DNA of 64,000 bases, taken from Amborella trichopoda. Its lineage: Eukaryota > Streptophyta > Magnoliopsida > Amborellales > Amborellaceae. The stretch lies in assembly GCF_000471905.2 (NCBI RefSeq), contig NW_006500178.1, forward strand, positions 2,296,670-2,360,669. Reading direction: 5' to 3'. Every line of letters begins with the position of its first letter. Positions within the stretch are counted from its first letter, which is position 1. Made by a program: the position numbers and the translations under genes. The notes under the pieces were generated by a model. That model worked only from the letters and a program-made list of their open reading frames with translations. It had not been told where the DNA came from and searched no databases. Positions 34,131 to 44,602 of this stretch are shown in pieces.

Positions 34131-34365
34131 CATAAATAAATAAACATAAAGAACTACAACCATAGAACAAGAAAAGACTCGTGTTTTAGAAGATGGTACA
34201 ACAAAACATAATCCCTTATAATTCGGGAACGCCTGTCCATAAACTAAAATTAAAAAATTGATTTAATAACATACGAGAAAAAACAAAGGTAAAAGTACCT
34301 GGCGGGATCCAAAAAAATAGGTTTACGACCCTGCAATATAATTTTTCCTTTTCTTTTTTTATATT

Positions 34366-34758
34366 GGAAAAAGTTTATATAAGGTTGCAATCTTCAAATG
34401 TATAATTTCATATGCACATAAAAAATTCATTAAAAAATGATATTTTAATGTTGAAAAACCCTTTAATTGATCATCTCGATATCGATATATATGAATTTGA
34501 AAAAAAGTATTTTGTATTTCATAAATAATACATCTTACAATACATTATCTAGACCATCAATTTTCAAGATTTTCATATATTTATACATCTACTTGATTTT
34601 AACTATTTGTTGGATTTTAAAATTTTATAGTAAGGTATGAAAGTCGATTTTGAGATAATCCTAATAATATTATATACCAAAATTACACGTTATGATAAAT
34701 TTTGGAGGTGCGCCGTAATTGGATCGTTTAAGATTGCAACCTTATAAAAACCGCACCC
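34366..34758 (+). mobile_element. Mutator-like MITE family I, copy D
   Basis: 393 bp. Starts GGAAAAAGTTTATATAAGG, ends TATAAAAACCGCACCC. Perfect 9-bp target duplication TTTTATATT (34357-34365 and 34759-34767). Confidence 0.85.
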
Positions 34759-34859
34759 TTTTATATTTGTTATTGTTATTATGAAAATCAAATACTTAAT
34801 ATTAAAGTAATTAACGCATATAATCAGGAAGACAAAATTAGGCATTACACGGGAATTAT

Positions 34860-35175
34860 TCAAGTGCCACGTATCAAGTAGAATAATAAGAAGACGACAT
34901 ATGTCTAGGACGGGCGGCCGCCCTAATGCTTACGCGTTTTTAACGTCACGATAGGTGCCACGTGGCAAGAAGTAGTGAGTTTGGTTTAATCTTTGACTTC
35001 CACGACGGAAACATTCGCACCTACTCTCTTTGCGTCTTTGCATTTTCTACAAGGAAAAAATGACCCTAAATTTTCTACGAGAAAAAATGACCATAAATAT
35101 CCTTGACCATTTCCAAAATACATTCATGCCGTCGTCTTAGGGTTCTAATCCCACCGCTTACCAACCCTAGAAAAA
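34860..35175. promoter_or_regulatory. Promoter-like cluster with a palindromic G-box
   Basis: GCCACGTGGC at 34957-34966 is a perfect palindromic G-box (CACGTG core), the class bound by bZIP and bHLH factors. Nearby are AACGTCACG (ACGT core), TTTGACTTCC (W-box-like) and, at 35138-35170, AGGGTTCTAATCC and ACCCTAG (telo-box-like). No gene follows on either strand, so this is an orphan or coincidental cluster. Confidence 0.35.
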
Positions 35176-35609
35176 AAAAAAACAAACATATATATATATA
35201 TTATGACAAACTCTTTTACTGTATCCTGGGTCAATGGACTGGATCAAGCACCTCATGTTCTAGAACATATGAATGCATTTAAAGTAATTGCTAATGGCAT
35301 ATATGAAGTTCTTGTGATTACTTTTTTCTATTCATAGTTTTAACTAGTTTATGTCATGATAAAATAAATTTCAATCCTATTCTAAAAATTATGACTTATA
35401 CCATCTATTTATAAAAAAAAAAATTAGGATTTTGAATTATAAACCTTTTGTTTTAAAATTAAGTAATATAGATTTAAGATGAGATATATGAAATTATTGA
35501 TATTTAAGACTAGAAGTCCTACCTTCCCACTTTGGGAGAAAAATCTAAAAATTGCTTGGACTTGAATATAAAGACTAAGCTATTGGATGTGCTTAGAGAT
35601 AGATATATA
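35176..35609. other. AT-rich spacer
   Basis: Nothing recognised beyond A/T runs and a TATATATATA stretch near 35190. Confidence 0.35.
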
Positions 35610-35800
35610 GAAGTATATGGACCCGGACCCGGACGCGACCGACACTCATCGGGTATACCCGATACAAGTCCGGGTATTGGTCCAAGTTTTGGACTCGCAG
35701 GTAGGGTCCAGATCTAATAAAGGATACCAGAATAGTCTCAAGTTCAGGTACGAGTCCTACTGTACCCGACTCAGTGGGTACCTAGACCCGAATTTTTAGT
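35610..35800. mobile_element. hAT-like MITE relative, degenerate
   Basis: Rich in ACCCGG, GGGTA and GGTCC words (ACCCGGACCCGGACGCGACC), the composition of the 3456-3823 element, but no matched ends were found. Confidence 0.35.
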
Positions 35801-36041
35801 TTACCCAAAAGCCAAAGCCCCAATCCTAAAATTGTTTCAATAATTTTTGTCTTCCCCTAGTTCCCCAAATGGCCAAAGCCCATTACCATCCTCCCTCTCT
35901 ACAATTCTCCCTATCTCAATTTCTTGGAGACATAGCTCTCTCTCTGGATTATCGAATGTCTCTCTCTCTCGAATTGCCCACCCCTCAAAAATCAGTTCTC
36001 TATTGTTCACCATTGTAAGCTACAAAAAAGGAGACTCATAG

Positions 36042-36206
36042 TAAGGGTGACAATAGACCTGATCAGATCTGGGACCCGAAGGGTACGGGTATGGGTCCAA
36101 CTTTTAGACCTGACGAGTCGGGTCCGGGTCCAAAACCTAGATCCAAATACATTTGGGTCTGGATCTAGGTCCCGGTCCAGCCGGACTTAACCCTTTGCCA
36201 CCCCTA
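36042..36206. mobile_element. hAT-like MITE, short copy
   Basis: About 165 bp. Left end TAAGGGTGACAATAGACC, right end CCTTTGCCACCCCTA, an imperfect inverted repeat like TAGGGGTG...CACCCCTA in the copy at 3456. The interior has GGGTCCGGGTCC and GGTCCCGGTCC words. Confidence 0.5.
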
Positions 36207-36207
36207 G

Positions 36208-36485
36208 TTGCAGTTTATATAAGGAGGCAACCTTGCTGGTAAAAATAAGGTCGCAGTGTTCAACATTGTCTATTTTAATTGGACAATATAGATTTTTTTT
36301 TTTTTTGGGTAAATAGGACTGCATAGATTTGATTTCTTTTAACACGTTCAAAAAGTGGTATGTTTTTAAAGACAATATCTCTTTTAAGACAGTGTCAAAT
36401 CTAGACTGTTCAAATAAATTATAAGGTACAAATTCTTGTAACCTTACTTTTGCAAGTAAAGTTGCAACTTATTTAAACTTTTTTT
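36208..36485 (+). mobile_element. Mutator-like MITE, short subfamily, copy 1
   Basis: Left end GTTGCAGTTTATATAAGGAG mirrors the right end GTAAAGTTGCAACTTATTTA. The ends are like family I (TTTATATAAGG) but the interior differs (TCAAAAAGTGGTATG, AATCTAGACTGTTC). Matching target duplications were not found. Confidence 0.5.
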
Positions 36486-36570
36486 AGGAAGATTAGAGAA
36501 AAATTTGAGGAGAAAAAGAGCCATGGAGAAGATACAGAGTCAAACTCATATTTATTTTCTTTTAATAAAA

Positions 36571-36782
36571 GGGTGTGATTTATATAAGGTAACGACCTTA
36601 CTAGTAGAAGTAAGGTTGTGATATTTTACACCCTCTATTTTATTTGAAATGATGTAGATTTACTATATCTTTTTTAAATAATTTCAAAAAGTGGCGAATT
36701 ATTTAAGAAAGTGCAAAATCTATAGTGTCCAAATAAAATAATGGTGCATTAAGTAAAACTACAACCGTGAATAAACTTAGAA
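36571..36782 (+). mobile_element. Mutator-like MITE, short subfamily, copy 2
   Basis: Starts GGGTGTGATTTATATAAGG and ends ACTACAACCGTGAATAAACT. The interior TCAAAAAGTGGCGAATTATT parallels the copy at 36208-36485. About 212 bp. Confidence 0.5.
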
Positions 36783-36799
36783 AAAAAATTGATAGGGTT

Positions 36800-37171
36800 G
36801 AAAAGCCTATCAAGATAAGTACAATCTCACCTCAAAACTCATTGAAAAGTATAGTTTTGGTGTTAAAAAACCTTTAAATCCATCATCTCGATCTTGACCA
36901 TTGATGTGAAAAAAATTAGGATTTCAAACCCTAAAAATAATGTCTATTGTAACATATTATCTAGACCATTCATTTTCACCCTTACATTCATTTTTGCCCT
37001 TAAACTAAGTGTTCAATGATCTACAAGTTCCGTACTATTTTTTTATCTTTAAATTTCATAGTATGTGTTGGAGCCATCATCAAGATTTCCGATGTCCAAA
37101 GTGCTTTCTGGACAAAGATTCAGGGTGAGGCATTACTTGTTTTCATAGAGACTAGGCCTTATAAAAATTGC
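36800..37171 (+). mobile_element. Mutator-like MITE family I, degenerate copy
   Basis: The interior CATCATCTCGATCTTGACCA and TAACATATTATCTAGACCAT matches family I, as does the right end GGCCTTATAAAAATTGCATCC. The left terminus is damaged and no target duplication is visible. Confidence 0.5.
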
Positions 37172-37200
37172 ATCCATATTTTTTTTCCTTAATAGCATAG

Positions 37201-37595
37201 AATAGTTTATATAAGGTGTTAACTTTATACGGTAGACGTAACGTGCACCTCAAAAATCCACTTGAAAAGGTTGCTCTAATAACGGAAAGTGCTACAATTG
37301 ATCCGCTTGACCTTGAGATATATGAATATGAGGAAAAAAATAAAAATAAAAAAGATTTCAACTCCTAAAAAGGTGTAACTTATTATCTCAATAGTCTTTT
37401 TCAATAAATTTAAATATTTTTAGATATGTTTGATCTATACCATTTTTAAAGCTTTATATGTCTTAATTTGAGGGTAATAATATATTTTTTAAACCATAGA
37501 AAAGATTTATGGTACCAGAATAACACCTTTCAGCAAGATTTTGAGGTGCGGCTATTTTGATTATTTAAAGTTGACAACTTATACAAACTACACCT
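37201..37595 (+). mobile_element. Mutator-like MITE family I, copy G
   Basis: Left end GAATAGTTTATATAAGGTG, right end ACTTATACAAACTACACCT. The interior (TTGATCCGCTTGACCTTGAG) fits family I. The right end overlaps the start of the 408-bp tandem duplication at 37554. No clear target duplication. Confidence 0.55.
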
Positions 37596-38372
37596 CAACC
37601 GCAATAAATAAAAAAGGTTATGGGTCCAAAATAATTGAATATAATTGTCTTGAAACTTATTTCACATGATTTAATGTTATTGTTTAGAAAAAGAAAAGGC
37701 AAGGGACGAAGAAGATAAATTTTCCATCTTTGTTTATTCTTGGTGGGCGAGAATCACCAATTTAGGCAGAAGAGCATTCTTAATATTAAATCATAAAATA
37801 CCATGTTTGAATTGATATATTCCATTTAATTACGAATTTATGATAGACTTTCGTTAGCGTCAATTATGTAGTAATTAACCTGAGATATTTGCAATACCTG
37901 TTGGAAAAACAAATGAGAAAAAAACACTTACAAAAATAATTTCAAAATTTTTTATTTAAATATTTTGATTATTTAAAGTTGACACCTTATACAAACTACA
38001 CCTCAACCGCAATAAATAAAAAAGGTTATGGGTCAAAAAGTAATTGAATATAATTGTCTTGAAACTTATTTCACATGATTTAATGTTATTGTTTAGAAAA
38101 AGAAAAGGCAATGGACGAAGAAGATAAATTTTCCAGCTTTGTTTATTCTTAGTGGGCGAGAATCACCAACTTAGGCAGAAGAGCATTCTTAATATTAAAT
38201 CATAAAATACCATCTTTGTATTGATATATTCCATTTAATTACGAATTTATGATAGACTTTCTTTGGCGTCAATTATGTAGTAATTAACCTGAGCTATTTG
38301 CAATACCTGTTGGAAAAACAAATGAGAAAAAAACGCTTACAAAAATAATTTCTAAATTTTTTATTTAAATAT
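37554..38372. repeat. 408-bp tandem duplication
   Basis: Two head-to-tail copies, about 37554-37961 and 37962-38372, nearly identical with a handful of substitutions (for example GGCAAGGGACG versus GGCAATGGACG). Each begins TATTTTGATTATTTAAAGTT inside a MITE end and includes GGGCGAGAATCACCAA. Junction at the shared ATTTAAATAT word. Non-coding. Confidence 0.9.
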
Positions 38373-38480
38373 CAAAAACCCCTTAGTCATCATCAAAGTT
38401 GACTGAGTGACAAATAGGTTCCTTGGGCCAAATTATAGAATATTTTTCTAAGATTTTTGTAGTTTGAAAAATAGGTCCAA

Positions 38481-38846
38481 GGGTGCGGTTTGTATAGAGC
38501 CGAGGCTCTAAACAGTCAAACTAAAGCGCACCTTTAAATAGAGTCGAGAAATGTGGTTTCAATATTGAAAGTCTTTGTGATAGCCTTAAAATATAATTTC
38601 ATCCTTAATTACAAATTTCAAAGATTAAAAAAGTGTAGGTCAAACAGATAAAAATCTTAAAAATTGACGGTCCAAAAATACGTTACAAGATACACTATTT
38701 TCAAAACTTGAAATCTTTTTCATGCATCTTTATGTCGAGATGCTCAATTTAATGATATTTGGGCATCAAAACTTCTTCTAGTGAATTTTTTTGAAGTATG
38801 CTCTAATTTGATTGTTTAAATCCTTAACTCTATAAAAACTTTTTCC
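38481..38846 (-). mobile_element. Mutator-like MITE family I, copy F (inverted)
   Basis: 366 bp, reverse orientation: starts GGGTGCGGTTTGTATAGAGC and ends CTATAAAAACTTTTTCC. The interior matches copies A and B in reverse (GTTACAAGATACACTATTTT). Flanks TAGGTCCAA and TTGGAGAAA do not match, so the target duplication is lost or the flank was rearranged. Confidence 0.7.
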
Positions 38847-38974
38847 TTGGAGAAATAATGAGGTATTTTATATTTATCTCTATAATATTTTTCAAGATTT
38901 TATAGTTTGAAAAATCTTTCCCAATTAAAGAAAATCCAAGTTACTTTATCTTTTTTGTTTTTTTGAAAATGTTC

Positions 38975-39160
38975 CATAAGTTTATTGATCAAATAGAATT
39001 ACAATGCAGTTACATTAATAACACATCCGAAATGATCAGGTCTTGCAACAAACCTGCTTTCTTAGCCAAGGCATCAGCCATCTCATTCCCTTCTCTATAA
39101 ACATGTTGGAAGGTAGCGATCACATCACAACTCAAATCCATAGGGGTAGTAAATCTTCTA
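38975..39160 (-). pseudogene. LINE RNase H fragment, minus strand
   Basis: Minus strand reads VIATFQHVYREGNEMADALA, then KKAGLLQDLIISDVLLM and a stop, the C-terminal end of the RNase H domain of plant L1-type LINEs (HV.RE.N..AD.LAK). About 55 codons only. Confidence 0.7.
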
Positions 39161-39229
39161 TCTTTTTTGTTTAATGTTTTTAAAAGGTTCTTATTTTGAT
39201 TAAGTAGTAAAGAATTTTTTTATTAACAA

Positions 39230-39288
39230 AAAATTTCAAAATAGTGTTGCTGATGCTTTGGCTAAACTAGCTTCTTCCTAATTCTCCC
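39230..39288 (+). pseudogene. LINE RNase H scrap, plus strand
   Basis: Plus strand reads QNSVADALAKLASS followed by a stop, the same RNase H end motif as the minus-strand fragment 80 bp to the left, but of different sequence and opposite direction. Very short, so only the motif supports it. Confidence 0.45.
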
Positions 39289-39329
39289 TTACTTTTTTTC
39301 TATCTCTCTCCGAGAAAGGTTTCTAAGCT

Positions 39330-39812
39330 TCCCCTACTGCATAAAAAATTTATGCTTCCCCTACCATCCAGCCGTCCAATTTTGATCAAGAGAGTCACTC
39401 ACCATTTAATCTTAGATCCTACATCTCAAAGTATTTTATTTTTAGTTGTTTTTATACAAATTGTATGAATATGAAATTTCATACGTGTCATTTTCTCGTT
39501 GGGGCGCACCTATAAAAAATATTAAAAATAAATTTTTGATAAAATATAATGACCAAAATACCCCTTGAAGGTTTTAGCGGTATTTTGGTTACTTTATTTT
39601 ATTGAAAATATTTTTTTATATATTTTTCTCTAGTGCGAGTTTAATAGAGGATTGGACTTAAAAAATTTTGGTATTAAAATAGTTTGGAGAAAAAAATTAA
39701 AAGTAAAATAATGTAGAGACGTGACATTGTGATTGAGGCAATCTTAGCCCTTCATTCATAATGGACGGTTGGATAAGGGAAAATATATAAGTTTTATGCC
39801 CTCTCTCTCTCT
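39330..39812. mobile_element. MITE family II, copy 3
   Basis: Starts GGTTTCTAAGCTTCCCCTAC and shares CTTAGATCCTACATCTCAAAG, GGGGCGCACCTATAAAAAA and GACGTGACATTGTGATTGAG with the copy at 838-1335, in the same orientation. The outer right end runs into a CT microsatellite near 39798 and is incomplete. Confidence 0.6.
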
Positions 39813-39861
39813 CCTGCCACTCTTCTTTTTTTTTCGTTAACCTATGTAATTTCTCATGGGC

Positions 39862-40352
39862 AACCTTTCTATGCTTCCCCTACAACATAAAACTTATATA
39901 TTTCCCCTTATTTAATCGTTCATTATGAATGGAGGGCTAAGATTGCCTCAATCACAATGTCATGTGTCCATACTATTTTATTTTTATTTTTATTTTTTTC
40001 TATAAACTATTTTGACATCAAATTTTAGACATCCAATCCTCTATTAAACTCGTACTAGCTAAAAATATTTAAAAAATATTTTCAATAAAATTAAATGACC
40101 AAAATACTTTTGAAAGTTTCAAGGGGTATTTTGGTTATTATAATTTATCTAAAAATTATTTTTAATATTTTTTATAGGTGCACTGCAATGAGAATATGGC
40201 ATGCACCAAATTTCATATTCATACAATTTGTATAAAAAAAGCTAAAAATAAAATACTGAGACATCGAATCTAAAATCAAATGGTAGCTCTTATCTATCGG
40301 CTGGGTGGTAGAGAAAACATAGATATATTGCGGAAGGGCAACTATAGAAACA
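39862..40352. mobile_element. MITE family II, copy 4 (opposite orientation)
   Basis: Starts CCTTTCTATGCTTCCCCTAC and ends GCGGAAGGGCAACTATAGAAA. Same orientation as the copy at 225-665 and inverted relative to its neighbour at 39330-39812. Non-coding. Confidence 0.6.
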
Positions 40353-40439
40353 TTTCCCATTTTGTCATTTTCTCAATAAAAAATAAATAAATAAGATCTT
40401 TTTTTAAAAAAAAATTTCGTTACTTTTATGTGCTTTTAT

Positions 40440-40813
40440 TTTGAAATATTTAGAAAATTTAGCCGCACAGCCGATCGTTTGATCCAAGAAGTCGCCCAGA
40501 AGGACTCGCGCGAACCGGGCCAACACGCTTTCTCTCTCTACATTCAAGACAAACTCATCTCCTTACTTGAAGGACAAAGTCTGGCTTTCTCACTCTAGTT
40601 TCCTCCATTGAAGAAGCTTCCTAACCTGACCAGTCAACAAACCCAAACCTCTCTCTCTATTCCATCCCTACAAATACAAATCCTCACACACCAAATCGCC
40701 TCACCATTGTTCTCTGCTCCTGAAACCTCTGCAGAGCTCTCTCTCTCTCTATCCTTCTTTATACTCTCTATCCTTCTTTCTTTCTACTCTGAAGTAGCTT
40801 CAGGAACCGAACA
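40440..40813 (+). promoter_or_regulatory. Promoter and 5' leader of the DOMON-cytochrome b561 gene
   Basis: Directly upstream of the start codon at 40814. CTACAAATACA at 40668-40678 is a plausible TATA-like element with CTCACACACC some 15-25 bases on; CT-rich Y-patch-like tracts lie at 40536-40545, 40650-40660 and 40737-40790. An 82-codon upstream frame (40608-40856) overlaps the start codon in another frame; it would matter only if transcription begins upstream of 40608, which the TATA position argues against. Start site inferred. Confidence 0.4.
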
Positions 40814-43800
40814 ATGGCAAAACCCATCTTCGTTTCCCTCCTGTTTCTCTCTCTAGCCTGCTCTATACTCACCCCCACCTCTGCACAAACATGTCGAAGT
40901 CAAACTTTCACTAATAACAGGGTCTACCAATCATGCAATGATCTCTCTCCGTTGAGCTCCTATCTCCATTGGAATTACCACTCTGCGAATAATTCAGTGG
41001 ACATAGCCTATAAAGCCCCGCCTGCTGGTTCTAATGGATGGGTGGCTTGGGCCCTTAACCCTCTTGGTTCAGGAATGCTAGGTGCTCAAACTTTGTTCGG
41101 TGTCATGCAACAAGATGGAACTGCAGTCGCTTATACTTGTCCTATAGGGAGGAACAATTACAATCCAACTATTGAGAATCAAACTTTGAGTTTCGATGTT
41201 TCGAATTTGTCGGCAGAGGCTTCGAATGGAGAGATTACGATCTTCGCAAGCATCGCGTTGCCTTCTTCAGGGAGTATTAACCACGTCTGGCAAGCAGGGA
41301 GCTCGGTTTCGGGGATAATTGCCCAAAGTCATTCAACAACTTCCACTGCGAATCGTAATTCGAAGGGGTCGATAAATTTTGCAACAGGGGCAGGAACGGC
41401 AACAAGCGGGGATTCAAGGATAAAGAGGAGAAACGTAAGCCCTGCTCTTTCTATCTCTAGGAATTCCCTCTCTCCATCTATCTTCTTCACTGAAATCTTC
41501 TTGATTTCCTTTTCTTGAATTCTGTTTTGGGAATTTAGCCTCTCTCTCTCTATCTCTCCTCTCAAAATCATCTGCCCTTTGTCTGTAGATTTGCACAGAA
41601 CTGAATTTTTTAAGCTGAGGTTTGAATTCACATTTCTTAAGAAAAATCAACTATATTAATTGCACTATTAGTTTTATTAACTTCTTAGATATTCAAACAT
41701 ACAATTATTTCTCTCTCTCTATCAATCTCTCTTTCTCAGATGAAAAAAATTATGATTTAATTGTTTTCTTATTTGGGTTTTGAAAATGGTAAATTGATCT
41801 TTGTTTATGGTGTTCTTAACCCAAAAAAAAAAAATCAACTTTAGGAAGTGGAAATCAGGCCTGATTAACTGGTCTTTCATGAAACTATTGCTGTAGTCTC
41901 GTGAATTTCTGACTCTGCTTTTTTAAACTGAACTTGATTTGGGAAGTCATGGTTGTTTATCTGTTCTGGAGAGCTATAATATCCTGGTTTTCTTCTTCTT
42001 TCTATTGTGGCTTTTTTTTTGTTTTTAAAGTGGGTGTCTAAAAATAGAAATTTTGATTTGGAGTGATCAATATATAATTGTTCCTCTATATTCTTAAACT
42101 AAATAAGATTCCTATGTCTTGTCTTATTTTTTATCATGAAAAGGATATAAACGCCCCTCTACCATTGTAATCCCAAATTATCTCCTGATCCTATAAAATA
42201 TTTCATGAAACCTCCTAAATTAAATAATAATTACTTCTTATTATTTTCATTGTCCAAATTACATAATTTATTCATCTTTTTTCATTAAACACCCTGTTAT
42301 CTAAATTGCAGAAAAACTTATCCTCTTTCGCTTTCTTCATCACCGGTGGTAAACATCCTTTCTTTTCTTCTGTTTTTTTTTTTTTAACTTGAGGATTCTA
42401 GGGGCTTTTTGTAGGAGTGGGGGTTCTTTGGGATAATAATTTTCGAGAGGGTATACGTATTTTCCTGCTTTTATTTTTATCTCAGAATTAGGTTAGCAAT
42501 TTACCAGTGTTATGGGACTCGATGGAGTCTACTTGGACTCGTACTCTCCCGAGCTCCCCTGTTGCCTCAAGTTGTATATACAACTTGGAGTACATACAGA
42601 GTATTAAAAAACTTACCAGAAAGAAAAAAAATATGGGATTGTTTGAATTTTCTATATAAAATTTGAAATTATGGATTTCATTGGTGAAATTGGTCAGGTT
42701 ATTTATTTATTTATTATTTTTATTTTACCATAATCCCATTTTTATATTTTATTTTTTATGTTTTTAAAAGTATCTCCATTTATAAATCACATTTATTTTA
42801 AATCTGTTTTTTCTATATTTTTTTGGGTAAGGTTTTTTCTATACTTTTCTCTATGGCGTTTGGCCTGTAAAGTACTCGGCCGAGTCCACTCGGACTCATC
42901 CTGACTAACTTGCCTTTGGGCAAGGCCGAGTAACTAGCCCTAGGTGAGTTCTTAAAAACTGCAACTGCAATTCAGAGTTCCCACCATTGGTGATTAATCA
43001 AAGGAAACCAACCACATCGACTGGATTTTGGTTTTTGATTAACTGTTCAGATGAAACTAGCTTCTCGTCCCTCTCTTATGAAAATCAATACTGGTCTTCC
43101 TATAAGGATTGGAAGCCTGGTTTTTCTCAAGGATTGGATTACAGTCAAATTTCCATTTCAAATTGTTTCAGTGATGCCCTGAATCTTTCTTTTCCCACTA
43201 AACATATGTCACTTGGTTTCTCGGAAGTTAGATTTCTAGCTACAAATGGATATCGATTCGACTGACAAGAATGGTAAATTTTTTTAAAATTTCAGACCCA
43301 TGGAGTGCTAAATGCCATAAGCTGGGGCATTTTGATGCCTATGGGTGCCATTATCGCAAGATACATGAGGGTTTTCAAGTCAGCTGATCCAATTTGGTTC
43401 TATCTCCACGTTGCCTGCCAAACCTCTGCATACATTGTGGGTGTTGCTGGTTGGGGTACCGGTCTCAAGCTCGGGAGTGAATCTGTCGGCATAGTACAAA
43501 ACCCACACCGAAACATCGGAATTGCTCTCTTCTGTCTTGGAACCCTGCAGGTAGTTTCTCATTTGATTGCACAATTTGAATTTCTTGTTCTTGATATCTT
43601 CAGTGGAAGGTATTTTTACAGGATCAGAAATTAAACCACTGATATCCACACACTGAAAAAAGCAAGTTGTAAATTTCCTGTAATTTTTATCTGTAATTGT
43701 TTAATCAAAATGCTAAGCCTGGTTTAACCTCTTCAGGTGTTTGCATTGCTCCTGAGGCCACAAAAGGATCACAAATACCGATTTTACTGGAATGTGTACC

Positions 43801-44054
43801 ACCACTCTGTTGGGTACACAGTTATCATCCTGAGCATCATTAACATCTTCCAGGGATTCGATATCCTACAACCCAAGAAGACATGGAAGAATGCATACAT
43901 TGGAGTTATTATTGCATTAGGTGCTGTGGCTGTTCTTCTTGAGGTTATCACATGGATCGTCGTCTTGAAACGCAAGCCGAGGACTTCCTCTGAGAAGTTC
44001 CAGCATGGATCGCACACAGTTAACGGGCAAGGTAGCCAACACCAGGTGGTCTGA
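40814..44054 (+). CDS. Cytochrome b561 and DOMON domain-containing protein (three exons, complete)
   Basis: Exons 40814-41434, 43296-43550 and 43737-44054, all joined in phase 0 with GT-AG introns; 397 aa, the usual length of this plant family. Residues 1-24 form a signal peptide (cut near TSA|QTC). The DOMON domain (about 45-170) has Met88 in GSGMLG and His157 in NHVWQ, the positions of the heme ligands in the AIR12 type, plus C27, C41 and C109. The b561 core spans about 208-370 with five hydrophobic segments and the conserved histidines H209, H245, H278 and H314, which in the family bind two hemes. Members sit in the plasma membrane and pass electrons from cytosolic ascorbate outward, some acting as ferric reductases. 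All key residues are present, so it looks functional. The exact substrate cannot be read from sequence. No symbol is assigned. Confidence 0.93.
41435..43295 (+). other. Intron 1 of the DOMON-cytochrome b561 gene, with a MITE-like insertion
   Basis: Donor AAC|GTAAGC, acceptor TTTCAG|ACC. 1861 bp, long for this gene. At about 42500-42960 it holds GACTCGATGGAGTCTACTTG, CAAGTTGTATATACAACTTG and GGCCGAGTCCACTCGGACTC around an AT-rich core, like the segment at 32640-33065. The 92-codon frame at 42987-43265 has no family signature. Intron 2 is 43551-43736 (186 bp, CAG|GTAGTT and TTCAG|GTG). Confidence 0.75.
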
Positions 44055-44330
44055 GAGAGAGAGACAGAGATGTTATGGCTTTGTAGATGTGAATTTGCTT
44101 CCCATTGTGACGAGCCTCTGTGGTTCTTTTGGGGCTGTGCTAGGATGGTGGAAGCTGAGATGGTAGATTAGGAGATATTCTTTTTAGAGTGAGTTTTTTT
44201 GTAGCAGCCCTTGCTTGGGTTCATTTCTTTCCTTTTTTGGTTTTGATATATGTTTTCCACATGTTACATATGTTTATTTGAGGACATTTATTCCATTAGA
44301 GAGCACTCTTCCTTTTACCCTTGAACTTGC
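44055..44330 (+). other. Probable 3' UTR of the DOMON-cytochrome b561 gene
   Basis: Follows the TGA stop. T-rich with TTTGATATATG and TGTTTATTTG words; no classic AATAAA. The end is inferred only from composition. Confidence 0.3.
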
Positions 44331-44602
44331 CAATATTTATAGCTTTTCAGTGACTAAAGTTCAGAGAAACCTAAACTTATGGGTATGAAACTCTGTGGTG
44401 AATGCAAACCAGACTAGGGTTCATTCCCTTTTTTAATTCATGGTAAACCAAGAAATAGTCAAAAATAAAAACAGTGAAAAAGAAGGGCATAGTCAAAATA
44501 GGAAAAAATAGAAGGGCTTAGTCAATATAGGAAATTGATTACTCTTTGTGCTCATTTTCCATCGAAAAACCAGAGCCATACGCCAATGGAATACAAGCTA
44601 AA

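Noticed and set aside
40608..40856. 82-codon upstream frame overlapping the cytochrome b561 start
   Set aside because: The likely TATA element at 40668 places transcription start downstream of its ATG; the translation is low-complexity Leu/Ser.
42987..43265. 92-codon frame between exons 1 and 2 of the cytochrome b561 gene as an extra exon
   Set aside because: The protein is complete and in phase without it, the translated sequence has no resemblance to the family, and 41434 joins 43296 in phase 0 with good sites.
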